Below are positions 16,584 through 23,752 of a stretch of DNA of 48,587 nt, in pieces. Every line of letters starts with the position of its first letter. Position 1 is the first letter of the stretch. This stretch comes from an uncultured Bacteroidota bacterium. GTDB taxonomy: Bacteria > Bacteroidota > Bacteroidia > Bacteroidales > P3. The notes beneath the pieces are model-generated. The model was not told the DNA's origin, did not search any database, and saw only the letters and a program-made list of their open reading frames with translations. The stretch spans positions 1 through 48,587 of the forward strand of contig CADCEC010000014.1 of the NCBI GenBank assembly GCA_902800395.1, written 5' to 3'. The translations under genes and the position numbers were made by a program.

Positions 16584-18746
16584 CTATTTTATATCGTTCA
16601 ATATATTTATTCTTGTCGTGATTTCGTTGATTTCATCTGACAAATCATTACACTCTTGTGTTAATCTAAAAATAGTATCATCGCTCAAATCATTAGCTGC
16701 ATATTGCTTTCTTCTTTTTCTTGATATTATCGTCGAAAAAGTTCGGTGTAATGATATCCGTTTTTCGTAAATAATACCATATAATGTAGATAATACCGCA
16801 ATCACGGCACCTACAATATAGGTGATTATTTCCATTTCCTCCCAACCAATAGATAAAACCACAACAATCCATACTATTAAAATAAGCAACACGATTGCAA
16901 AAGTAATCCATTTAATACGTCGCAGGTACTTGTTCAAGAAGGTGTCAATATTTTCCTTTCTTGTTTTCATGGAATTCAGTTTGATTGTTTGCTCTGCACA
17001 TCTTTCTTTTAGATAACCTAGCCTCGTTTGTAGTAACTCGATTTGATGTTTTCTTTCAATCTCATCAAGATGCTGTTGGTATTCCAGGGATATCTCCTCA
17101 ATTCGTTTGCTATGATTTTGTTGTGCCTCCTGAATGGCCGAAGACATTTCTTCACTTTGTTGCATTAGCTTTTGTTGATAGTATTCCTCTTGCTTGTCTT
17201 TAGCGAATTGTTTCGCTTCCTCTCTGAGAGAAACTCCATCACTACCTTTCCTTAAGTTACGCCATTCACTTTCGACAAATATATCTAGAATGTTTCCTTG
17301 TCTATTGATATCTTCAGTAATTTCGCTAATTCCGGATAATATTTCTTGTAATTGTTCCGACGTTACTTCTAGTTCAAACCGTGACATCTTTAGAAAGCTA
17401 ACATAGCTTAGATAATCGTCATTACTTCTTGATGTAAATTTTAGAAGCAATGCAAGCCATTGACTTGGAAGAAGTGTTAATGGTTGATTTATAGAATGGT
17501 GATTGTCCCATAACTGTAGCTTTTGGTCAGGTGTAATAAAATAAAACTTAGTATCAACAATTCTACCATCACATCCATTGCGAATCTTCTCAATCCAATA
17601 CATATTACGAGCATCTGTAACATGTGAATTTACATGCCCTCTTTTCTTTATTGCACCAATTTCTTCGGAATATTTTTCAATATCAGAAATAGTTTTGTTT
17701 GGATCAAATGGAATCTTAAAATCTTCAATTATTCCATATGTTTGAAGGAGATTATTATATTCTGATATTATGTAGTTCTTAAACATTTCAAAACCATAAC
17801 CGATTCTGTTTGCCCTCCATTTGTGATAGAATTGATATATAGTATCCCCATTTGAATATCTTTGAAATAAGGATGGGTTTATTCTTCCAAAGGGAGTTGT
17901 CTTACTTATAAGTCTGATGTGGTATTCAATACTCTCAAAAAACTCTTCTCTGGAAAATTTCGTTATAACAAGGTTTTGCCCAGTTTCTCTACATTTTTGT
18001 ATAAAAGTTATTGTTCTCTTCTTTCTAGTTTCCCCATTTATTCCAATTGCCCTGTAAATAAATGCATTATCAAGATATAATGTTTTATTGCGGAATGCCT
18101 GTATTATGTTTTTTTCGTTAGTATTGTTTACCGCCATTGCATATTCAATGCAACAACTAACTAACTTGTATAACTCTTTATCTTTAGCAGAATTGTTCCA
18201 TGAGAGGAAATCATTGATTTCATCTATTTCCTCATCAGTAAAGTCCTCAGGATTAACTCGTCCATTTGTTTTTTCGATTCCATCGCAGCCAAGTACTTGT
18301 TGAAATGATTTAATATTTGAGTTCATCAAATAATATAGATATTTTTGTAATAATCCTTTCAACTTATCAGAACTATCTATGGATGGATTATCACATTTCT
18401 CAAGGTATTCTGTGAGGTACCTATCAATGTTATCATTTGATTTCTTTAGCAAAAAATCATAACGTTGTTTAACAAGACAATACTTGTCGTTATATTTATT
18501 GTTATCATACTGCTGCAATAAAAAAACATCTGGATCATGTAATGAGTTCTCAATCTCACTATCACTAAATGTGAGACCCATAGAAACTTGCAAATAATTC
18601 CCTATTTCTTGGATAGATAATGCGGAATTACCATTACTAACAAAAACAGACTCTACAAATTTCTTTCGAATTGTTTCGACCTTTCTACCCTTATCGGATT
18701 CCGCATAAATTACGGCGGCTGTCCGTGATATTGTTTGAGGATTCAT
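16584..18746 (-). CDS. Predicted membrane-anchored PIN-like nuclease with coiled coil
   Basis: A 720-aa protein. An N-terminal region of about 210 residues (possible winged-helix part near 40-75) leads into a PIN-like nuclease. The acidic first strand is LYLDNAFIYRAIG (D226), then helix acids in FSREEFFESIEYH (E267-E271), HVTDARNMYWI (D378) and FYFITPDQKL (D407); these match the four acidic positions of PIN folds. Residues about 505-605 are a Glu/Gln-rich coiled coil. Two TM helices follow (613-633, 639-659), then a short basic loop and a second coiled coil to the end. It is very AT-rich compared with flanking genes. It forms a two-gene unit with the membrane protein downstream. By analogy with other nuclease-plus-TM proteins it may be a defence effector; this is inference. 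Confidence 0.72.
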   Translation of the reverse strand: MNPQTISRTAAVIYAESDKGRKVETIRKKFVESVFVSNGNSALSIQEIGNYLQVSMGLTFSDSEIENSLHDPDVFLLQQYDNNKYNDKYCLVKQRYDFLLKKSNDNIDRYLTEYLEKCDNPSIDSSDKLKGLLQKYLYYLMNSNIKSFQQVLGCDGIEKTNGRVNPEDFTDEEIDEINDFLSWNNSAKDKELYKLVSCCIEYAMAVNNTNEKNIIQAFRNKTLYLDNAFIYRAIGINGETRKKRTITFIQKCRETGQNLVITKFSREEFFESIEYHIRLISKTTPFGRINPSLFQRYSNGDTIYQFYHKWRANRIGYGFEMFKNYIISEYNNLLQTYGIIEDFKIPFDPNKTISDIEKYSEEIGAIKKRGHVNSHVTDARNMYWIEKIRNGCDGRIVDTKFYFITPDQKLQLWDNHHSINQPLTLLPSQWLALLLKFTSRSNDDYLSYVSFLKMSRFELEVTSEQLQEILSGISEITEDINRQGNILDIFVESEWRNLRKGSDGVSLREEAKQFAKDKQEEYYQQKLMQQSEEMSSAIQEAQQNHSKRIEEISLEYQQHLDEIERKHQIELLQTRLGYLKERCAEQTIKLNSMKTRKENIDTFLNKYLRRIKWITFAIVLLILIVWIVVVLSIGWEEMEIITYIVGAVIAVLSTLYGIIYEKRISLHRTFSTIISRKRRKQYAANDLSDDTIFRLTQECNDLSDEINEITTRINILNDIK

Positions 18747-19301
18747 TTTTCTTTGGTTTTTATAATTTACTCATGCCCTATACTGTCTGTATTTTTATCG
18801 ACATTGAGATTTGTACAACACAAAATATTACAAATCCCAGCCCCCAATTCTATTTATTTTCAGTCATTTTCATTTCAGCAAGATAACGATATAAGTCTGA
18901 TTTTATTGTAAACAAAGCATGTTTTTGTTTGTTAATTGATGACTACGTCTTTCAGCAAAAATAATAAGATCTCTACGGGCAATAATTTATAAAAAATGGC
19001 GTTATTGAAAGTGGAATAATTGAATTTATCAAAATGGCGTTATCAAATAGGAATGAAATTAGTGGTTTATAATGAATGGCAAAAAGAGGGGTCCCCGCTG
19101 GGGTCGTCCTTTGCTGCTGCCGATGCGAGTCTGCACCGTCGGCTACGCCGTCGGCACACCCCGCGTGTCAAAGCCAGCGCACGGAGTTCTTTTAGTTCCT
19201 CCGCGCAGTTTGCCCACTCACGCTACGGCGCCGAAGATTTCTTCTTAAGGCCTCCTGTGGGAAGGAGAAGTCGTCGGCATAGCCGAGCAGAAGAGAATAA
19301 T
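18747..19301. other. Gene-poor junction between the PIN unit and nifJ tail copy 2
   Basis: The AT-rich half (18747-19080) contains the presumed promoter region of the PIN unit and the right-hand pair of AAAATGGCGTTAT motifs. The GC-rich half (19081-19301) switches composition abruptly and holds short imperfect inverted repeats such as GTCGGCTACGCCGTCGGC. A plus-strand frame from 19020 stays open into the nifJ tail but its N-terminal part looks like translated repeat sequence. Confidence 0.5.
18993..19043 (-). repeat. Right pair of 13-bp motifs, inverted relative to 3302-3362
   Basis: AAAATGGCGTTAT occurs at 18993-19005 and 19031-19043, spaced 38 bp. These are exact reverse complements of the two ATAACGCCATTTT copies on the left. 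Confidence 0.6.
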
Positions 19302-19517
19302 AAGTTCCGCGACTTGGCTACGCCTACGCTGCTACATTTCGGCAATGCTCAAGCAAGCTTGGCACTGCACTCAACTTCCGCAGCTCCCATTATGGGCGAG
19401 GTGCGCTACAACTCGCTGATGAAGACCTTCCCCCAGGAGGCCGAAGAACTCTTCGTCGCCACCGAGCGCAATGCCAAGCTGCGCTACGAAGGCTACAAGA
19501 AACTCTCGGAGATGTAA
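19302..19517 (+). pseudogene. nifJ: nifJ 3' tail, copy 2, with a 72-nt in-frame insert
   Basis: AAGTTCCGCGACTT (19302-19315) matches nifJ. A 72-nt insert (19316-19387) follows, and nifJ then resumes at CATTATGGGC and runs to TAA at 19515-19517. The tail encodes the same residues as copy 1 from IMGEVRYNS to KKLSEM. The first about 75 nt after the insert are near-identical to copy 1. The last about 55 nt carry around ten differences, all synonymous. The insert is exactly 24 codons and leaves the frame open. Confidence 0.8.
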
Positions 19518-19522
19518 TCTTG

Positions 19523-19570
19523 CATCGACACACTAAATGCAGAAAAGCGAGACTAAATGGTCTCGCTTTT
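19523..19570 (+). terminator. Repeat CATCGACACACTAAA plus terminator after nifJ tail 2
   Basis: The 15-mer CATCGACACACTAAA (19523-19537) precedes a hairpin AAAAGCGAGAC-taaatg-GTCTCGCTTTT (19543-19570) with a T-rich end. The same 15-mer is at 20401-20415 and inverted at 20459-20473. Confidence 0.75.
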
Positions 19571-19611
19571 CTTATACAATCTTGCACTGGCACACAGAAT
19601 ATGAAAATAAA

Positions 19612-19643
19612 TTTGGTCAATCCAAATAATAATCGTATCTTTG
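19612..19643 (+). promoter_or_regulatory. Promoter of the rubrerythrin gene
   Basis: TTTG at 19612-19615, a 20-bp spacer and TATCTTTG at 19636-19643, about 48 bp before the start codon. Confidence 0.65.
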
Positions 19644-19690
19644 CACAAAATTTGAAATCAAATTATTAACCGAATAAAACACTTGAAAAG

Positions 19691-20395
19691 ATGAAAAAGT
19701 ACAAATGCACCATTTGCAAGTATGAGTATGACCCTGTACAGGGCGACCCCACACAGGGCATAGCCCCTGGAACACCTTTTGAGCAGCTGCCGGCCGACTG
19801 GAAATGTCCGCGCTGCAAGCAGGGCAAGGAGAAGTTCGAGCCCATAGAGGAGCCGAAAGCCAACCCCTATGCTGGTACACAGACCGAGAAGAACCTGCAC
19901 GCCGCCTTCGCTGGCGAGAGCGAGGCCCGCAACAAGTACACCTACTTCGCCTCGAAGGCCAAGAAGGAGGGCTTTGAGCAGATTGCCGCCCTCTTCCTGC
20001 AGACCGCTGAAAACGAGAAAGAGCACGCCAAGCTGTGGTTCAAGGAGCTGAACGGCATCGGCACCACCGCCGAGAACCTGGCTGCTGCCGCCGATGGCGA
20101 GAACTACGAGTGGACCGATATGTACGAAGGCTTTGCCCGCACCGCCGACGAAGAGGGCTTCCACGAGTTGGCCGAGCGTTTCCGCGGCGTGGCCGCCATC
20201 GAGAAACACCACGAGGAACGCTACCGCGCCCTGCTCCACAATGTCGAAGCCAAAGAGGTCTTCGCCAAGAGCGAGGTAAAGGTGTGGGAATGCCGCAACT
20301 GCGGCCACATCGTGGTCGGCACCCAAGCCCCCGAGGTCTGCCCCGTCTGCAACCACCCGCAGGCCTACTTCGAAATCAACAAGCAGAACTACTAA
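19691..20395 (+). CDS. rbr: Rubrerythrin fused to an extra N-terminal rubredoxin domain
   Basis: A 234-aa cytoplasmic peroxide-reducing non-haem iron protein of anaerobes. Residues 1-52 form a rubredoxin domain with CTIC and CPRC pairs. Residues about 60-190 are the four-helix di-iron domain, with ligands in [24 protein letters not shown] and [11 protein letters not shown]. Residues about 200-234 form the normal C-terminal rubredoxin-like zinc-ribbon (CRNCGH, CPVC). Standard rubrerythrins have only the C-terminal iron-sulfur site and reverse rubrerythrins only the N-terminal one; this protein has both, so it may carry its own electron donor. It is transcribed alone, between inverted nifJ-tail copies. 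Confidence 0.93.
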   Translation: MKKYKCTICKYEYDPVQGDPTQGIAPGTPFEQLPADWKCPRCKQGKEKFEPIEEPKANPYAGTQTEKNLHAAFAGESEARNKYTYFASKAKKEGFEQIAALFLQTAENEKEHAKLWFKELNGIGTTAENLAAAADGENYEWTDMYEGFARTADEEGFHELAERFRGVAAIEKHHEERYRALLHNVEAKEVFAKSEVKVWECRNCGHIVVGTQAPEVCPVCNHPQAYFEINKQNY

Positions 20396-20400
20396 TACCA

Positions 20401-20473
20401 CATCGACACACTAAATCGATTAAAGCCGAGACCAGTTGCTGGCCTCGGCTTTCGTCGTTTTAGTGTGTCGATG
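20401..20473. terminator. Nested inverted repeat and bidirectional terminator after rubrerythrin
   Basis: Outer arms are CATCGACACACTAAA (20401-20415) and TTTAGTGTGTCGATG (20459-20473). The inner stem is AAAGCCGAG (20422-20430) with CTCGGCTTT (20444-20452). It can stop rubrerythrin on the plus strand and anything arriving from the minus-strand nifJ tail. Confidence 0.75.
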
Positions 20474-20478
20474 CAGGA

Positions 20479-20526
20479 TTACATCTTGCTCAGTTTCTTG
20501 TAACCCTCGTAGCGCAGTTTGCCGTG
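20479..20526 (-). pseudogene. nifJ: nifJ 3' tail, copy 4 (inverted, shortest)
   Basis: On the minus strand the sequence encodes KLRYEGYKKLSKM and then TAA (20481-20479), continuing into the same TAATC(C/T)TGCATCGACACACTAAA context as copy 2. Only about 15 codons remain. The remaining 20527-20724 stretch has no convincing gene. Confidence 0.7.
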
Positions 20527-20724
20527 GCGGTGGGTGCTTAAAGATGAAATCTAAATGGTCGTCAAGTGTTGGCAGTTCGACATTCAATTCGGGAAAGCCA
20601 TAGATTCTCCGTTTTTTGCATCGCACAGGGTTGCTGTGACGGTGTTCTGAGTCTGAATCTGCCCGATGTATATTACGGATAACAGAATAAGAATGTGTCG
20701 TTTAATCATATATTCGTTAGTCTT

Positions 20725-21963
20725 TTAATCAAGTAGTATTAGTTCTTGACGCTTATAGGAGATGAGCAGCTTTTGTTCGGCAAGTACTTCGCAACCGAAA
20801 AGGCCGTCGATGCCTTTACTTTCTTTTAGATGAGATATGTCGGAGAACGCTGTTTGCAGTTTTTTGAACTTGCGTCCGCCGAGTGTAAGGGAGGTTTTGC
20901 CCTTTGTGATTGATGCCTGCCCGTCACCATAGCCTATGAGGTTGTCTTTTTTGATGCCCTTGACCGAGGAAGGATGCTGTTCAGGCCAATCGATGGCAAG
21001 GAGATTGGTCTGTGCGCCGCTGTCGAATGCAAGCACGACGGGAGTGTCTCCCACTTGGCATTCAAAAGCTAGCAGGTGGCCTTTCTTCACGCCGCTCAAC
21101 GTCTGGCAGCGGTAACCCTTGTCATGCAGCCATCGGTAGGTGGTGTCTGGGTTTAGCAGCACTATCTCACCACACTTGAAATCAAACAGCACATCGAAAT
21201 CCTTGTAGAAACTTTGCCCCAAGATACCATGCACCGCTATGCCGACGGTCTCCAAATTGCTCAGGTCTGATGTCATGATGTCTGTTTCGCTGAGCGCAAC
21301 GCCGCCCATGTCCATCAGTTTCACATGATGCATACCGCTAACAGTCCCCGTACCGACTGCGCCATGTCCGCCGCTTCCCATCACTTGGCCGTCGATGTTG
21401 TGCTCGAAATACTTGCTGTTGAGAATGACACCCGGGGCTCCTGAGTCGAAAAACATATTGCATGGCTGCCCATCGATGGTGACGGTCACGATGGGCAACC
21501 CGCCATAGCGATGCAAGGGGATGCGCACCACGCTTACCTCGGGTTGCGCTTTGGCTGTGGGGGTGGCTTTTCTAAGCGAAATATCTGCATTCAGCAAATC
21601 AGCTTCGAGCACTAAGTTGTCGGCATTGAAAAGGATTGTCGCCTCCGAGGTGGTGCTGTCGGGCTTTGTTATGGTGTAACGCAGGGTCAGCCCAGTGCTG
21701 TCCTGTTTGGTGTCCGTTAGTTCCCAACTCATCATGGCTGGCATTTGGGCAATAATCTGTTTCAGTACCTTGGCAGCCACAGGCTGTTTGATGTTGGTGT
21801 AGCGGAAGTCGGCTGCCAATAGTTCATCAATGCCATCAGGTGTATGGTTATGTGCGGCGGTCAGGATGCGCTCTGCTATCTGTCGGCATGTGTTTACGTC
21901 TTGGCCGTGCACCACCGTTACAATGCTGATGAACAATGCGATAATAATTATGTTCCTTCTCAT
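20725..21963 (-). CDS. Exported two-lobe retropepsin-like aspartic protease
   Basis: A 412-aa protein. A signal peptide covers residues 1-20 (IIIIALFISIVTVVHG/Q). A leading domain of about 120 residues resembles an NTF2-like or lipocalin-like region. Two aspartic-protease repeats follow: MFFDSGAPGVILNS with D173 and VLAFDSGAQTNLLA with D314, each followed by the usual hydrophobic-GG and ILG/LFG segments (HGILGQSFYKDFDVLFD, then GIDGLFGCEVLAEQKLLISY). Such single-chain aspartyl proteases are common in Bacteroidota and are predicted to act in the periplasm or at the surface; the substrates are unknown. It is transcribed away from the LuxR-type gene. Confidence 0.8.
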   Translation of the reverse strand: MRRNIIIIALFISIVTVVHGQDVNTCRQIAERILTAAHNHTPDGIDELLAADFRYTNIKQPVAAKVLKQIIAQMPAMMSWELTDTKQDSTGLTLRYTITKPDSTTSEATILFNADNLVLEADLLNADISLRKATPTAKAQPEVSVVRIPLHRYGGLPIVTVTIDGQPCNMFFDSGAPGVILNSKYFEHNIDGQVMGSGGHGAVGTGTVSGMHHVKLMDMGGVALSETDIMTSDLSNLETVGIAVHGILGQSFYKDFDVLFDFKCGEIVLLNPDTTYRWLHDKGYRCQTLSGVKKGHLLAFECQVGDTPVVLAFDSGAQTNLLAIDWPEQHPSSVKGIKKDNLIGYGDGQASITKGKTSLTLGGRKFKKLQTAFSDISHLKESKGIDGLFGCEVLAEQKLLISYKRQELILLD

Positions 21964-22050
21964 TTTTTGATATTTAAGTTTGCAAAAGTACCGTCAAATA
22001 TCTAGAATACCCCTACTCAAAAGGGTGAAACTGGCTTTTGCAGCATAAAA

Positions 22051-22068
22051 ACTACCCGAAAGGGTAGT
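22051..22068. promoter_or_regulatory. Inverted repeat in the divergent intergenic region
   Basis: ACTACCC-gaaa-GGGTAGT lies between the divergent aspartic-protease and LuxR-type genes, about 60 bp before the latter. A weaker relative (CTACTC-aaaa-GGGTG) sits at about 22013-22027. It is a candidate operator, possibly for the adjacent regulator. Confidence 0.35.
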
Positions 22069-22128
22069 GGTGGCAAGGGCAATAAAAACAGCGCAAACAC
22101 GTTATTATCACAAAGATTAACAGCATAT

Positions 22129-22965
22129 ATGACTCGGTTTGACGACTTCTTCATAGACAAAAACCGAACGGAGAACGAGAGAAGAGCAAACTTGTTTGCT
22201 TTTCCGAGCCGTGGTGAGGTCGGCGAAGCCAATCGTGTGGACGGCATTACAGAGGCCGACTATGAGCGTGTGCGTCCCAAGATAGAGGCGGTGGCCGCTG
22301 CCGCACGGACATCAACCAACAGCATATACATTATCGACTATCACAAACGCAATTTCCTTTACGCCTCGGAGAACCCGATGCTGGCGCCGATAGGTTTGAA
22401 GGATATGGGCTATGCCCTGTACCTCAATTATGTGTCTAAAGAGGAACAGGCGATGTTGCTCGAGATCAACCGCGCAGGTTTCGAGGAGTTCTCTCGGATA
22501 GACGTTGCGGATAAGATGGATTTCGTAATCAGTTATGACTTCCACTTCATACAAAATGGCCGCAGCCGTATGGTCAATCATCGGCTCACGCCTTTGGAAC
22601 TGAACGCAAAGGAGCAGCTATGGCTTGCGCTCTGCTCGTTCACGCTTTCGCCGCGCAAGGATTTCGGCAATGTGAGGATGTGGCGTGCTACGGAGAGTGG
22701 TAATGGTATTGTTGGTAACCGCGACGTGCGCGAGTATTCGCTAGCTGACGGCAAATGGCACGACAGCACCCCAATCGTCCTCACAGAAACCGAGCAAAAC
22801 CTGCTGATGATGTCGGCGCAAGGCTACACGACCGAGGAGATAGCCGACCGTCTTTCCCGCTCAGTAGACACGATGAAATATCACCGCAAAAAACTCTTCC
22901 GCAAACTTGGCGTGGAGAGTATCAGTGAAGCCCTCGCCACGGTGATGAGCAGCAATGTGATGTAA
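22129..22965 (+). CDS. LuxR-type (PAS-HTH) transcriptional regulator
   Basis: A 278-aa protein. The C-terminal helix-turn-helix is of the LuxR/FixJ kind (LTETEQNLLMMSAQGYTTEE, then IADRLSRSVDTMKYHRKKLF and RKLGVESISEAL). The middle part (about 60-200) is PAS-like (IYIIDYHKRNFLYASENPML), as in a Bacteroidota family of stand-alone PAS-LuxR regulators. No receiver domain or TM segment is present, so the signal is probably cytoplasmic. It stops 15 bp before the nifJ mosaic begins, so read-through would transcribe that relic. Confidence 0.85.
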   Translation: MTRFDDFFIDKNRTENERRANLFAFPSRGEVGEANRVDGITEADYERVRPKIEAVAAAARTSTNSIYIIDYHKRNFLYASENPMLAPIGLKDMGYALYLNYVSKEEQAMLLEINRAGFEEFSRIDVADKMDFVISYDFHFIQNGRSRMVNHRLTPLELNAKEQLWLALCSFTLSPRKDFGNVRMWRATESGNGIVGNRDVREYSLADGKWHDSTPIVLTETEQNLLMMSAQGYTTEEIADRLSRSVDTMKYHRKKLFRKLGVESISEALATVMSSNVM

Positions 22966-23106
22966 AGCATTTTGTATTCCGCCACCCGTCAGATGCGCGA
23001 CCGCGTGGAGCGCATCATGAAGGAATGAGCAAAACATTCAGTGAACGTTTTGCCCTGCGACTGCTGCAGCGCGGAGATCAAGGCCCTCTTCAACGAGTGG
23101 ATCGCC

Positions 23107-23587
23107 TGCTATGGCTGCGAACACCTTAAAATCAAATCAAATGAAGTGAGCAACACCGACGGACAGAGCTCGAATAAGCAGAACTTCCAGTGGACGTTGT
23201 CGGCCGAGCCGACGCCAAAGCACTGCCCCGCAGGTGCCGTCGCCAAGTTGCCTCCACAAGGTCGGCAGCCAAAGCACCGCGACTTGGCTACACCTACGCT
23301 GCTACATTTCGGCAATGCTCAAGCAAGCTTGGCACTGCGCTCAACTTCCGCAGCTCCCATCATGGGCGAAGTCCGCTACTGCCAAAGGCTGCGAACACCC
23401 GTAAAAATAAAGAAAATGGAAGTGAGCAACTCGCTGATGAAGACCTTCTTCACTGGATTAGATTTAATTCAGCGGTGTTGTCGGCCGAGCCGACGGCATA
23501 CCACAGTTCCCCTTACGGGGTACCCCCAGGAGGCCGAAGTGCCAAAGGCTGCGAATACCCGTAAAAATAGAGAAAATGTAAATGAGC
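23107..23587 (+). repeat. Three related 45-48-nt inserts
   Basis: The inserts are at 23107-23151 (45 nt), 23380-23427 (48 nt) and 23540-23587 (48 nt). They share TGCNNNGGCTGCGAA at the left, an A/T-rich middle, and GAAxxGAGC-like right ends (GTGAGC or ATGAGC). All three are followed by AAC in the host sequence, and the two 48-nt copies lie in different codon phases. Confidence 0.65.
23286..23357 (+). repeat. 72-nt insert shared with nifJ tail 2
   Basis: Nearly identical to 19316-19387, and located at the same nifJ position (after GCGACTT, before CAT(C/T)ATGGGC). It contains TTTCGGCAATGCTCAAGC and is exactly 24 codons. Confidence 0.75.
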
Positions 23588-23681
23588 AACTCTTCGTCGC
23601 CACGGAGCACAACGCCAAACTGCGCTACGAAGGCTACAAGAAACTGAGCGAGATGTAAGCCGAAAGTAACACTCTAAATGC

Positions 23682-23718
23682 AGCGAGGCCCCGCCGAATG
23701 GCGGGGCCTCGCTTTTCT
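23682..23718 (+). terminator. Strong terminator after nifJ mosaic
   Basis: A perfect 14-bp stem, AGCGAGGCCCCGCC (23682-23695) with GGCGGGGCCTCGCT (23700-23713), is followed by TTTT. Confidence 0.8.
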
Positions 23719-23752
23719 GAATAGCGGCAGGGGAGATTCCACTCAAGACTCC

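Larger units (their letters stand above)
22981..23658 (+). pseudogene. nifJ: Mosaic nifJ 3' relic (copy 3) with multiple in-phase inserts
   Basis: NifJ blocks in correct order: A 22981-23024, B about 23053-23102, C 23152-23175, D about 23225-23249, E 23359-23379, F 23428-23448, G 23524-23539 and H 23588-23658. They encode ATRQMRDRVERIMKE, CDCCSAEIKALFNEWI, NTDGQSS, PAGAVAK, IMGEVRY, NSLMKTF, PQEAE and LFVATEHNAKLRYEG...M. Blocks E to H are contiguous in nifJ, so the inserts there (48, 75 and 48 nt) are pure insertions. All seven junctions keep the nifJ phase. Apart from one TGA directly after block A, the frame is open from GTG 23041 to the nifJ stop (205 codons). Whether it is expressed is unknown. 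Confidence 0.8.

Noticed and set aside
19020-19300. N-terminal part of a 165-codon frame leading into nifJ tail 2
   Set aside because: The first about 95 residues are Arg/Ser-rich translation of repeat-like sequence with an abrupt composition change inside. Only the nifJ part is supported.
3190-19301. Complete integrative element or prophage
   Set aside because: No integrase, relaxase, terminase, portal or capsid gene is present, so only boundary repeats and cargo can be claimed.
20420-20626. 68-codon minus-strand frame (MRCKKRRIYGFPELN...)
   Set aside because: It overlaps the inverted nifJ tail in another frame and runs through the terminator. No homology or good start was recognised.
22981-23658. 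CRISPR or diversity-generating template repeats in the nifJ mosaic
   Set aside because: The repeated parts are inserts within a protein-coding relic, not regularly spaced repeats. No reverse transcriptase or adenine-specific mutation pattern was seen.
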